Shown one piece after another: positions 7,124-14,857 of a stretch of 17,389 nt of DNA; positions within the stretch are counted from its first letter, which is position 1, and the number at the start of each line of letters is the position of its first letter. Origin of the DNA: Methanomassiliicoccales archaeon (lineage in GTDB: Archaea > Thermoplasmatota > Thermoplasmata > Methanomassiliicoccales > UBA472). The notes under the pieces were generated by a model, which saw only the letters and a program-made list of their open reading frames with translations, searched no databases and had not been told where the DNA came from. The stretch spans positions 1 to 17,389 of the forward strand of contig JAJRAL010000152.1 in the NCBI GenBank assembly GCA_028679935.1, in the 5' to 3' direction. The position numbers and the translations under genes are program-made.

Positions 7124-8158
7124 ATGCGCGCGGCCATTCTATCGTTCTACGATTTCGGGGAGGTGCAAGGAGGCATCGAGCTCTTCTCCCGCCATCTCGC
7201 CCCGGCGTTCGACGAATCCGAGCACCTCACCTTCTCTCAGAGCCAGAGATACTCTGTCGGGCCCCGGCTCACCCGGTTGAACCTTGAGTTCCCTCGAATG
7301 GCCTGGGCAATCGGCCGGGAGCTCCGGCGCAGGCATGAAGAGCATCCTTTCGACGTCGCTGTGAGCAGCGACATCAGCGGGCTGGCGACCGCACTCACCG
7401 CACCAGACATACCCGCCATCATGGTCTTCCACTACACCTACAAGTCGTTCTCGGAGGCGGCCCTATCGGCGCCCCACAGTCAGGACCCGTCGCGCCTCCT
7501 CACTCCGTGGATGGAGCGATTCGCCGCGGCAGGGAAGACTGTGGTCGCGGTGAGCCCGAAGGTGAAAAGGACGCTGCGCAGGCAGTACGGGATCGAGGCG
7601 CGCCTCATCGAGAACGGCATCCCGCTCGACATCTTCAGGCCGACGGACAAGGCCGAGGCCAGGAGAAAGCTCGGCATAGACTGGAAAGGTCCGCTGGGTA
7701 TCTTCGTCGGCCGGACCGATCGGACCAAGGGCTTCGACATAGTCCAGGCGGTGGCGCGGGCCCGCCGGGACGTGCGCATCCTGTGCGTCAGCGGAAAAGG
7801 GTGCGACCTCGATTACATGATCATGGCGGAGAAGGTCGTCAACTCCTCGATGCCTCTTTACTACAGCGCCGCGGACTTCCTCCTGTTCCCGTCAAGGTAC
7901 GAGTCCCTGAGCTACGCGTCGATCGAGGCGCTTGCCTGCGACCTGCCTGTCGTCGCCAGCCGAACGGGCATCTTCGAGGACGTCGACCCCGCGCGGGTGG
8001 GCGTCGTCCTTCGCTCCGAGGACCCCAAGGACTATTCCAAGGGCATAGACAGGGTGCTCGACATGCACATCCATCCCCGCGAGCTGGCGGTCGAACGATT
8101 CTCGATCGAGCGTTTCCGCAGTGACTACGCAAGACTTGCCGCGGAAGTGACCTCTTAG
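7124..8158 (+). CDS. Glycosyltransferase, GT4-like (GT-B fold)
   Basis: A 344-residue glycosyltransferase. It opens with MRAAILSFYDFGEVQGGIEL, a standard GT-B first strand and glycine loop. The C-terminal half has GIFVGRTDRTKGFDIVQAVA, the nucleotide-sugar part of GT4 enzymes, and LFPSRYESLSYASIEALAC, containing the EX7E motif (Glu of YES to Glu of SIEAL). Donor and acceptor are unknown; cytoplasmic, membrane-associated action on a lipid-linked glycan is likely by family. The ATG at 7124 is preferred over 7103 because homology begins there and a TATA-like AATAAAA sits about 34 bases upstream; the longer form adds 7 residues (351 in all). It reads divergently from the PIG-L gene. Confidence 0.9.
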   Translation: MRAAILSFYDFGEVQGGIELFSRHLAPAFDESEHLTFSQSQRYSVGPRLTRLNLEFPRMAWAIGRELRRRHEEHPFDVAVSSDISGLATALTAPDIPAIMVFHYTYKSFSEAALSAPHSQDPSRLLTPWMERFAAAGKTVVAVSPKVKRTLRRQYGIEARLIENGIPLDIFRPTDKAEARRKLGIDWKGPLGIFVGRTDRTKGFDIVQAVARARRDVRILCVSGKGCDLDYMIMAEKVVNSSMPLYYSAADFLLFPSRYESLSYASIEALACDLPVVASRTGIFEDVDPARVGVVLRSEDPKDYSKGIDRVLDMHIHPRELAVERFSIERFRSDYARLAAEVTS

Positions 8159-8176
8159 CCGACGCTAGGTCATCCA

Positions 8177-8278
8177 GCCCCGGCCCGCCCCGCTCAGTTC
8201 GAGTGTGGCGCCGAGGACGGAGATCGGGGCCGGGACATCGGCACGCCCGATGCCGTTCCGGCTGGGGCGGGCCGGCGC
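8177..8278. ncRNA. Candidate structured RNA or palindromic element after the glycosyltransferase
   Basis: CCGGCCCGCCCC (8180-8191) pairs perfectly with GGGGCGGGCCGG (8264-8275), and two further outer pairs follow one mismatch. Within the loop, CATCGG (8236-8241) pairs with CCGATG (8247-8252) around CACGC, and CCGG (8230-8233) with CCGG (8258-8261). The nested design over about 100 bases in a non-coding gap suggests a folded RNA or a DNA cruciform element. It matches no RNA family that I recognise, and no promoter of its own is evident. It could also be part of the 3' end of the glycosyltransferase mRNA. Confidence 0.35.
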
Positions 8279-8337
8279 CTCATCGATAGCGAGCGCATCA
8301 TCTTATGACCGAGTTAAGGGAAAAGGATACGCGGCTA

Positions 8338-8387
8338 GCTTCGCGATTTGAGTGCGTACGTGAAGTAACTCGGCAAGGACGCGAAGC
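8338..8387. repeat. Inverted repeat with 8-bp arms
   Basis: GCTTCGCG (8338-8345) and CGCGAAGC (8380-8387) are perfect reverse complements 34 bases apart. Inside, GAGT (8350-8353) can pair with ACTC (8368-8371). It lies in the long non-coding gap before the giant surface protein gene. No coding frame here is convincing; a 64-codon frame at 8305-8499 looks like chance. Confidence 0.4.
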
Positions 8388-8440
8388 ATCGAGAGTATCG
8401 TCCGGTCCGCGAGGGAGTAGACAAGCCAGTCGGGCAGGAT

Positions 8441-8473
8441 TGGAATCACTTTTGATTACTATCTCTGATTCCA
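8441..8473. promoter_or_regulatory. Inverted repeat just upstream of the giant gene's TATA box
   Basis: TGGAATCA (8441-8448) and TGATTCCA (8466-8473) are perfect reverse complements around a 17-base AT-rich spacer. The right arm ends 11 bases before the TATA box at 8485, a common place for an archaeal activator or repressor site. Confidence 0.45.
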
Positions 8474-8484
8474 CGCTCGCTATC

Positions 8485-8492
8485 TTTTATAA
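8485..8492 (+). promoter_or_regulatory. TATA box for the giant surface protein gene
   Basis: TTTTATAA is the best TATA match in the window and stands in GC-rich flanks. Usual spacing puts the transcription start near 8516, giving a leader of about 100 bases before the ATG at 8616, unusually long beside the short leaders elsewhere in this window. Confidence 0.6.
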
Positions 8493-8510
8493 CGCATAAG
8501 GGAGTTTTCG

Positions 8511-8541
8511 GAGCGGCGATTTGGCCGAAAGGCCGTCGCTC
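8511..8541 (+). promoter_or_regulatory. 5' leader hairpin with GAAA tetraloop
   Basis: GAGCG (8511-8515) pairs with CGCTC (8537-8541), and GGCC (8523-8526) pairs with GGCC (8531-8534) across a GAAA loop (8527-8530), a stable GNRA tetraloop. The hairpin falls at the predicted 5' end of the giant gene mRNA. Likely uses are mRNA protection or a cis-regulatory element; neither is shown by the sequence. Confidence 0.4.
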
Positions 8542-8615
8542 AGAAGGCCCGCACGTCCTCGGTGGAGGGGCCGGGGAGGCGGGCGGATGGGATGGCACGA
8601 AGAGGGAACTGACTG

Positions 8616-11600
8616 ATGAGCCCAGCTGAGACTAACGACGTTTCCGGACACGCACGGAGAGCCGACGCACTTGAGGGCAATGTCAATGCCGTCAGTGCAC
8701 CGGCGCACAGGACCCGAGCGTTCTGGCGACGTCATCCGCTCGCAGTGCACTCAGTCACGCTCCTCCTCGTCCTCACCTTCCTCTTCAATTCCTTGATCCC
8801 GCTCGCTTCTGTATCCATAGGAGAGGTCCCTGCCGGGGGATCCGCCGCGCCGTCCATATCTTCGCCACAGGGCACGTACGACGACTTCCAGATCGGCACG
8901 ACATCGGCCAACCTGACGACGAGCGTCGCCGGGAACACCGTCACGGTCTACGCGGAAGAGTATTCGGTCAAGGCCGACTGGTCGACCTCGTTCGTCGACT
9001 ACACGATCAGGCCGTACTTCTCGACCGACTACGTGAGGTACCGTCGGGCCAACCCGCAATACGCGGGGGACGGCATTACCGACTCGTCCGGCAATGCGCT
9101 GGACACGGTGAACATGAGGATCTCCAGATGGGGCACGACCGGCAACACCGTCTGGTTCCTCGAGTCGTGCGCGGAGTTCAGCGTGAACCAGACCTTCAGG
9201 ATCTACCGCGACTACTTCGAGCTCGACGCGACCTACGCTCCGGGAACGAAGAACGTCGTCGTCACCTACTTCATAGGTCTCTATTCGTCGAGCAACTCCC
9301 TCATCGGTCTGATCAGCGGCGGCAACATGTACCGCTACGTTCCAGGCTACGACGAGGCGACACCCGCGGGATACGGCCTCGGCGGTTGGTATCCTTCGTA
9401 CAAGATGTTCGCCCCGGCCTGTGATATGCGCGTGCCCGGCCGGAACCTCGGCGTCGAATGGGGTTACGACGAGACCGTGGCCTATGTCGGTTCCCCGCTG
9501 TGGCTGAAGGACATGGGAGGGGGCGGCGACTCGGTGTTCGGCCTCAAGTACTCCTCCATGAACTCGATCGTGCCGAACCCCTCGTTGGGCGCCTCGAAGA
9601 CCTTCCACATGTTCGTCAGGCCGTACAAGTACTCGGACGGCAACGCGCAGGGGCACGACGTCGGCTACGCGCAGTGGGTCGCGCCCCGGATAGCCGCCGC
9701 CTATGGCAACCACAACACACCCATATTCCCCCTGGCTGTGATGGACACCGGCTCGTGGACGAGCGCGTTCCGCTCTTGGGTCGAGAACAGCCAGGTCAAG
9801 CTCGCCACGTACTCCAACAACCCCGGCCAGATCAATTGGAACTACAAGTCGGCGCAAATCGCGGGCACGAGCAACGCCGGGCCTTCGCAAGTGCCGACCG
9901 CTTGGCAACTGTACTCCACCCCCGGCACGCCGATGCTCACGCCCGAGGGAAGGGTCGTCTGCAATCCGGTGAGCGGACCCTACACGACTTCAGGCACTTA
10001 CCGCTGGCACCTGATCCAGGACGACGCGAACCAGGGATGGTGGGTCGGCTCAACGGGCGTATTCTGGGATGAGATGAACAACTGGGACGCGAACAACCGC
10101 CTGCGGAGCGACTATCAGACCCGCCCCGACTTCCTCTACATCGGATACCTTCAGCTCGTCAAGGACAGCTACCAATCGGGCTACTGGAACTACGTAATCG
10201 CGAACCCGTTCACCGGCCTGCTGCACCTGGCGATCGCATGCGACATCTCGCTCATCGAGGGCTACGAGCCCTCCACCATCTACGGCGTGGACATGATCAA
10301 GCATGTCCAGTCGAGCATGGACTTCGTCAATAACATCCCGACCGCGTACCGGCCGAAGATGCTTGTCTACCAGAACTACGCCACGTCCTCCTCGGCCGAC
10401 CAGAACGACGTCTACAGCGTACTGTTCGGCTCGGCGAGGTACGGCTACGACGTCGAGCTCCTTTCTTACGATTCATACGATTCGCAGATGCACAACCTCG
10501 CGATGGCCGAGGAGATGTTCAAGGCCATGGGATGCACCCGCGACTCCGATGTGAGGATAGCGGTCGGGACGCTCGATCTGTCGACCGGTTCGACGCTAAG
10601 CACCGACGCATCGATGATAGTGACGAAGGGCGCAGGGAACCCGGCGATCACCTTCACCTCGGCCCAGGCCACGTACAAGCTGTCGAATCTGTGGTCCGCC
10701 AGCAACTCCTTCTCATTCAGCATTCCATCATCCTCGTACTACCAGGCAGGTACGAATGTGGTCCAATCGGGCGGAGTGGTCTACTCCACCGACGGACGGG
10801 CGAAGTTCAGCGGGACGATCGGCGCAGAGAAGACCGGCAGCGTCGTCGCGAATCCTAGCCTGTCGGTGATGCAGACCAGCTCAGGGACCGCGACGGTGAC
10901 GCTTCAGTCGATCGGTTCCGGCACGGCGTCCTTGACTGTCGCATCGACCGGCGGCACGACCCAGCTAGTTCTCAAGGGCTTCACCGCCGGCACATCCTAC
11001 AACCTCAAAGTGAACTCGGTGACCGTCGCGAGCGCCGTCGCGGCCGCGGACGGCAGCCTCACCTTCACCAGGAGCTTCGGCTCGAACGACCAGGTGACGA
11101 TCGTTGCGGGTGCCGGTGGCGACACGGTCCCCCCGCAGGTCTCGCAGGTCTCCCCCGCGAACGGCGCGACGTCCGTAGCGGTCAGCGGCGTGATCGGAGT
11201 CACCTTCAGCGAGGCGATGGACAAGACGTCGGCACAGAACGCCTTCACGCTCGAATCAGCAAGCTCCGTCTCTGGTACCTTCACGTGGTCGAACGGCGAC
11301 AAGGCCCTAGCCTTCACACCCAGCGCCGCCCTGACCTATGACACTCAATACACCGTGACCATCTCCACCGCGGCCAAGGACGTCGCGGGCCATGCATTGC
11401 AGTCTGCGTTCCAGTCGGGCTTCACGACCGAGGCGTCCGTACCCTCGGTCCACGTTCCAACCGCCCCGCTGGGTCCGGCCTCGAGCGGAGGGGTCCGGAG
11501 CATCACGGTCACTTGGTCAGCGCCTTCGGACAACGGCGGTGCCTCAATCACGAGCTACCGGCTCTACCGCTCCACGACATCGGGCGGCGAGGGCGGCACG

Positions 11601-13886
11601 CCCTATGCGACCCTCGGCTCGGTCCTGAGCTATGTCGACCAAGGCCTTGGGAACGGCGCGACTTATTACTACAAAGTATCAGCCGTCAACTCCGTCGGTG
11701 AGGGGCAACTATCGACCGAGACCGCAGCGACGACCAAGAGCCTGCCCGGCCAGCCCTCCTCCGTCGGGGCGACCGGCGGAACGAGATCGATAACGGTTCA
11801 ATGGTCCGCCCCGAGCTCCGACGGCGGATCGGCAGTGACATCCTACAAGCTCTACAGAGGGACGAGCTCCGGCGCGGAGACCCTCTTGGCGAACGTCGGC
11901 CTCGTCACATCGTACACTGACAGTGGCCTGGCCAATGCCACGACATACTTCTACCAGGTCTCGGCCGTGAATGCCGTGGGCGAAGGATCCCTCTCCACGG
12001 AGAAATCGGCAACGACCCTAATCCAGGTCCCGACGGCGCCGATGCAGCTCAATGCGGCCGCGACCAGCGGCACGATCACCCTCACCTGGGCTCAGCCCTC
12101 CTCGAACGGTGGAGGCGCAGTATCGGGATACAAGGTGTACCGCGGGACGTCGCCCGGAGGCGAGACGCTCCTCGCGACCATCGGGGCGATCACCTCCTAC
12201 GCCGACCAAGGCCTCCAGAACGGGCTGAGGTACTATTACAAGGTCGCGGCGGTCAACTCCGCCGGAACCGGTGCGACGAGTTCAGAGGTTTCCGCGACTC
12301 CGACCGGGATGCCAGGAGCACCGACCGGATTGAGCGCCAGGGCGACCTCGGGCTACGTCCTGCTCTCTTGGAACGCGCCGGCTGATAACGGCGGATCGGC
12401 CATCACCCAGTACCGCGTCTATCGCGGGTCGAGCCCCTCCCAGCTCACACTGCTCGGGACCTCGACGACCGCCATGTTCAACGACACCTCGGTCGGTCCG
12501 AGCTTGACGCTCTACTATTGCGTTTCGGCCGTCAATGGAAACGGCGAGGGCACGTCTTCTCAGACGATCACGGTGGGCACCTCGGCGTCGGTGCCGGAGG
12601 CGCCGAACATCACCTCGGTATCCGGAGGCGATTCCTCGGTCCACCTCGAATGGTCCGCGCCGACCAATGACGGCGGGGCACCTATCCAGACATACAAGGT
12701 CCAACGTTCGACGGCGGGCGGGGCATATTCGACGATCGCCCAGTCATCCTCGACGTCTTGCGACGACCAGAGCGTCCAGAACGGCATCGCCTACCAGTAC
12801 AAGGTGAGCGCGGTCAATTCGGCAGGTGAGGGAGCTGCATCTCAGGCCGTGTCGGTCACCCCGGCGACAACCCCGCCCGCACCATCGGGCCTCGAACTCG
12901 TCGCCGGAGACGCGGCCGTCACCATGAGCTGGCAAGCGCCGTCGTCGAACGGCGGCTCCGCGATCACCTCGTACCTTGTCTATCGGGGCACATCGCCATC
13001 CTCACTCGTCCAGATTTCCGAGGTGGCGTCGAACTCGACCACCGACACCACGGCGGCGAACGGAGTGCACTACTTCTACGCCGTCGCGGCTAGGAACTCG
13101 ATCGGGATCGGGCCGATGTGCCCGACCGCAGACTGTACTCCCATCGCTCTGCCCTCCCAGCCCACGAACCTCGTGGCCACGGCGAGCGGTCCGTCCATCA
13201 TCCTCTCCTTCACGGCGCCATCCTCAGACGGAGGTTCCGCCATAAGCGGGTACGTCATTCTGAGGGGGACCGCGAGCGGGGGAGAGACGCCCATCGCATC
13301 CGTAGGAGCGGTGAGCTCGTACTCTGACTCCAGCGTCGTTGCAGGCGTGACGTACTTCTACAAGGTGGCCGCGACCAACGCGGTCGGGACGGGCGCCGCC
13401 TCCAATGAGGCCTCGGCGATGGTGGCCAGGCAGTCCCCGCCCGGCACCCCGGCCCACCTCTCCGGCAGATACACCAACGGCGTGGTCCAACTGAGCTGGA
13501 TCACGCCCTCGAAGTCCACTGGCATCACGTCCTACAACGTCTACCGCGGAACGAGCTTCAGGAACTTCGTGAAGATCGCGACGGTCGGCCCGACCACGAC
13601 GTATAACGATGCCAACGTGGTGAAGGGCGTGACGTATTACTACCGCGTCTCCGCCATCAACTCCGCCGGTGAGGGGCAGTCCTCTTCGATCGCTGGGGTC
13701 TACTGCAACCCCCGCGCTTCGCATTCAATGCTATCGGAGCCGATGGTCGCCCCCCTTGCAGGCATCGACTCCCCAGCATGGATATCGCTAGCGGCGATAG
13801 GGCTGTGTGCGTTCGGGGCGATCGTCCTGGTACCTCGCTCGCAGGGCGTTCAGGAGTGGTGGGCGGCCCGTAGGAAGAGGAGATAG
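8616..13886 (+). CDS. Giant membrane-anchored surface protein with Big_5 and eight FN3 domains
   Basis: A 1756-residue protein predicted to be mostly extracellular. Residues 1-40 are polar and basic at the end (RAFWRRH), followed by a hydrophobic segment (41-67) acting as signal peptide or anchor. Residues ~85-690 form a large unassigned region, first beta-rich, then TIM-barrel-like in feel, with acidic clusters FWDE (483-486) and LIEGYE (546-551) that could be catalytic; glycoside hydrolase is only a guess. Residues ~690-835 look like small beta domains. A Big_5-type Ig domain (TVPPQVSQVSPANGATSV, AMDKTS) spans ~836-940. Eight FN3 domains run from 946 to ~1697. A membrane helix (1720-1740) and basic tail (WWAARRKRR) end it. 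Start at 8616 follows GAGGGAA; an upstream in-frame ATG at 8592 meets a stop at once. Confidence 0.9.
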   Translation: MSPAETNDVSGHARRADALEGNVNAVSAPAHRTRAFWRRHPLAVHSVTLLLVLTFLFNSLIPLASVSIGEVPAGGSAAPSISSPQGTYDDFQIGTTSANLTTSVAGNTVTVYAEEYSVKADWSTSFVDYTIRPYFSTDYVRYRRANPQYAGDGITDSSGNALDTVNMRISRWGTTGNTVWFLESCAEFSVNQTFRIYRDYFELDATYAPGTKNVVVTYFIGLYSSSNSLIGLISGGNMYRYVPGYDEATPAGYGLGGWYPSYKMFAPACDMRVPGRNLGVEWGYDETVAYVGSPLWLKDMGGGGDSVFGLKYSSMNSIVPNPSLGASKTFHMFVRPYKYSDGNAQGHDVGYAQWVAPRIAAAYGNHNTPIFPLAVMDTGSWTSAFRSWVENSQVKLATYSNNPGQINWNYKSAQIAGTSNAGPSQVPTAWQLYSTPGTPMLTPEGRVVCNPVSGPYTTSGTYRWHLIQDDANQGWWVGSTGVFWDEMNNWDANNRLRSDYQTRPDFLYIGYLQLVKDSYQSGYWNYVIANPFTGLLHLAIACDISLIEGYEPSTIYGVDMIKHVQSSMDFVNNIPTAYRPKMLVYQNYATSSSADQNDVYSVLFGSARYGYDVELLSYDSYDSQMHNLAMAEEMFKAMGCTRDSDVRIAVGTLDLSTGSTLSTDASMIVTKGAGNPAITFTSAQATYKLSNLWSASNSFSFSIPSSSYYQAGTNVVQSGGVVYSTDGRAKFSGTIGAEKTGSVVANPSLSVMQTSSGTATVTLQSIGSGTASLTVASTGGTTQLVLKGFTAGTSYNLKVNSVTVASAVAAADGSLTFTRSFGSNDQVTIVAGAGGDTVPPQVSQVSPANGATSVAVSGVIGVTFSEAMDKTSAQNAFTLESASSVSGTFTWSNGDKALAFTPSAALTYDTQYTVTISTAAKDVAGHALQSAFQSGFTTEASVPSVHVPTAPLGPASSGGVRSITVTWSAPSDNGGASITSYRLYRSTTSGGEGGTPYATLGSVLSYVDQGLGNGATYYYKVSAVNSVGEGQLSTETAATTKSLPGQPSSVGATGGTRSITVQWSAPSSDGGSAVTSYKLYRGTSSGAETLLANVGLVTSYTDSGLANATTYFYQVSAVNAVGEGSLSTEKSATTLIQVPTAPMQLNAAATSGTITLTWAQPSSNGGGAVSGYKVYRGTSPGGETLLATIGAITSYADQGLQNGLRYYYKVAAVNSAGTGATSSEVSATPTGMPGAPTGLSARATSGYVLLSWNAPADNGGSAITQYRVYRGSSPSQLTLLGTSTTAMFNDTSVGPSLTLYYCVSAVNGNGEGTSSQTITVGTSASVPEAPNITSVSGGDSSVHLEWSAPTNDGGAPIQTYKVQRSTAGGAYSTIAQSSSTSCDDQSVQNGIAYQYKVSAVNSAGEGAASQAVSVTPATTPPAPSGLELVAGDAAVTMSWQAPSSNGGSAITSYLVYRGTSPSSLVQISEVASNSTTDTTAANGVHYFYAVAARNSIGIGPMCPTADCTPIALPSQPTNLVATASGPSIILSFTAPSSDGGSAISGYVILRGTASGGETPIASVGAVSSYSDSSVVAGVTYFYKVAATNAVGTGAASNEASAMVARQSPPGTPAHLSGRYTNGVVQLSWITPSKSTGITSYNVYRGTSFRNFVKIATVGPTTTYNDANVVKGVTYYYRVSAINSAGEGQSSSIAGVYCNPRASHSMLSEPMVAPLAGIDSPAWISLAAIGLCAFGAIVLVPRSQGVQEWWAARRKRR
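11451..13706 (+). repeat. Tandem array of eight fibronectin type III domains
   Basis: Eight consecutive units of about 92-96 residues (about 280-290 bases) begin near residues 946, 1042, 1138, 1231, 1326, 1420, 1512 and 1607. Each has the pattern P-x-x-P at the start, W-x-x-P, NGG/DGG-S-x-I-x-SY-x-x-YRG, then Y-D near a turn, TYYYKVSAVNSxGEG and a closing strand. The last unit lacks the GGS turn (PSKSTGITSY). Protein similarity is strong but the DNA is clearly diverged between units, so this is an old array. FN3 arrays are common spacers in surface proteins and glycan-active enzymes. Confidence 0.9.
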
Positions 13887-13942
13887 GCTCCGGATCCACG
13901 GACCCTGACCGAACGCCCCCAATCTCTCTTTGATGCGCATCG

Positions 13943-14857
13943 TCAGGTCACAGTGATCCAAAGCCACAGCTGCTCGCTGACCCCCGGCCCGGTTAGATTG
14001 AACATGACCTGCTGCCTCCCTGAGGATTGAAGGCTGAAGCTGAGGTATCGGGCGTATGTTGCACCATTCGCCACAGAGATGTTGGCCGTCAGGGCATCGC
14101 CCGGCGCAAAGGCATGAGCGACGCTCCAGTTGAGCTCGCTGTAGTTCTGATAGGCGCCGTTCCGCTCCAGGCCGACGGTCAGGTTGTAGCTCATGTCCTT
14201 GGCCATGGAGTTGAGCACCTCTAGCCTTACGGTCCCAATCTGACCGACACTGAGGTTCTGCGGTATGTCGACTAGCGTCCCGCTCGGTCCAAGGAGGGCG
14301 AACTGGGTGTACGGCTCGGGGGAAGGGACCGGAGCGACGATCAGGGCGGCCGCCGCCAAGACCACCACTGCGATTGCCGTCAGCCCCACAACCTTCTCCT
14401 TCGAGTTCGGCGACGCCAGGTGCTTTCCGACCGATGGGATTCCCGGTGCGGCGGAGAACCCTCGCACCTTCGAACGGCGATGGACGGCGATGGCGCAACC
14501 GACGTAGGTTGAGATGAGGAGGATCGCGGCTCCGCTTGCCGTGCCCACGCCCCACTCCGACCAGGAGAAGAACGAGCCGACCAGCGCCACGACCATCAGA
14601 GAGACGACGAAAGAGCCGAGAGCCCTCTCTGCGGCGGCGATCCTCCAGCGGTCCCTCATATCGATGGTCCAGAAGGGCTCTGGGAAGAGGGCGGAAACGA
14701 GGGAATAGCCCGGGACGAAGAAGACGGCGGGGAGGACCGGGACCCAGAGATACGGGGCACCAGGAGCCACGAGGGCGAACAGTATGATGATCGTCTCCGC
14801 CAGGGCGACTAGGACGAGATCAAGGGATCTGACGAGAATCGAAGAACTCTGGCTCAT
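13943..14857 (-). CDS. DUF1616 family membrane protein
   Basis: A 304-residue protein. Four hydrophobic segments occupy roughly residues 10-190 (LDLVLVALAETIIILFALVA, YLWVPVLPAVFFVPGYSLV, a pair near SFVVSLMVVALVGSF, and VVGLTAIAVVVLAAAALIVA). The C-terminal ~125 residues form an outer domain beginning EPYTQFALLGPSGTLVDIPQ, which matches the DUF1616 pattern. That outer domain holds six N-glycosylation sequons (NLS, NLT, NYS, NWS, NIS, NLT). Biochemical function of DUF1616 is unknown; genes of this family often lie near archaeal glycosylation genes. The ATG at 14857 overlaps the upstream glycosyltransferase stop (ATGA) and has GGAGG 4 bases before it. It is convergent with the giant surface protein gene, 56 bases away. 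Confidence 0.87.
   Translation of the reverse strand: MSQSSSILVRSLDLVLVALAETIIILFALVAPGAPYLWVPVLPAVFFVPGYSLVSALFPEPFWTIDMRDRWRIAAAERALGSFVVSLMVVALVGSFFSWSEWGVGTASGAAILLISTYVGCAIAVHRRSKVRGFSAAPGIPSVGKHLASPNSKEKVVGLTAIAVVVLAAAALIVAPVPSPEPYTQFALLGPSGTLVDIPQNLSVGQIGTVRLEVLNSMAKDMSYNLTVGLERNGAYQNYSELNWSVAHAFAPGDALTANISVANGATYARYLSFSLQSSGRQQVMFNLTGPGVSEQLWLWITVT

Noticed and set aside
8177..8278. tRNA, SRP RNA or RNase P RNA in the 8177-8278 element
   Set aside because: No cloverleaf, no TTCGA arm in the right context, and none of the conserved SRP or RNase P motifs could be found.
8305..8499. 64-codon open frame in the intergenic gap
   Set aside because: It crosses the inverted repeats and the TATA box of the next gene, has an Arg/Ser-rich unstructured product, no ribosome site and no family resemblance.
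8751..9908. 385-codon minus-strand frame opposite the giant gene
   Set aside because: Its product is dominated by Arg, Val and Gly as expected from antisense of GC-rich coding DNA, and it lies against clear protein-coding signal on the plus strand.
13911..13942. T-rich tract and GATGCGCATC palindrome between the giant gene and the DUF1616 gene
   Set aside because: Could be a terminator for either gene, but the T run is broken (tctctcttt) and the 10-bp palindrome is short; evidence too thin to list as a feature.
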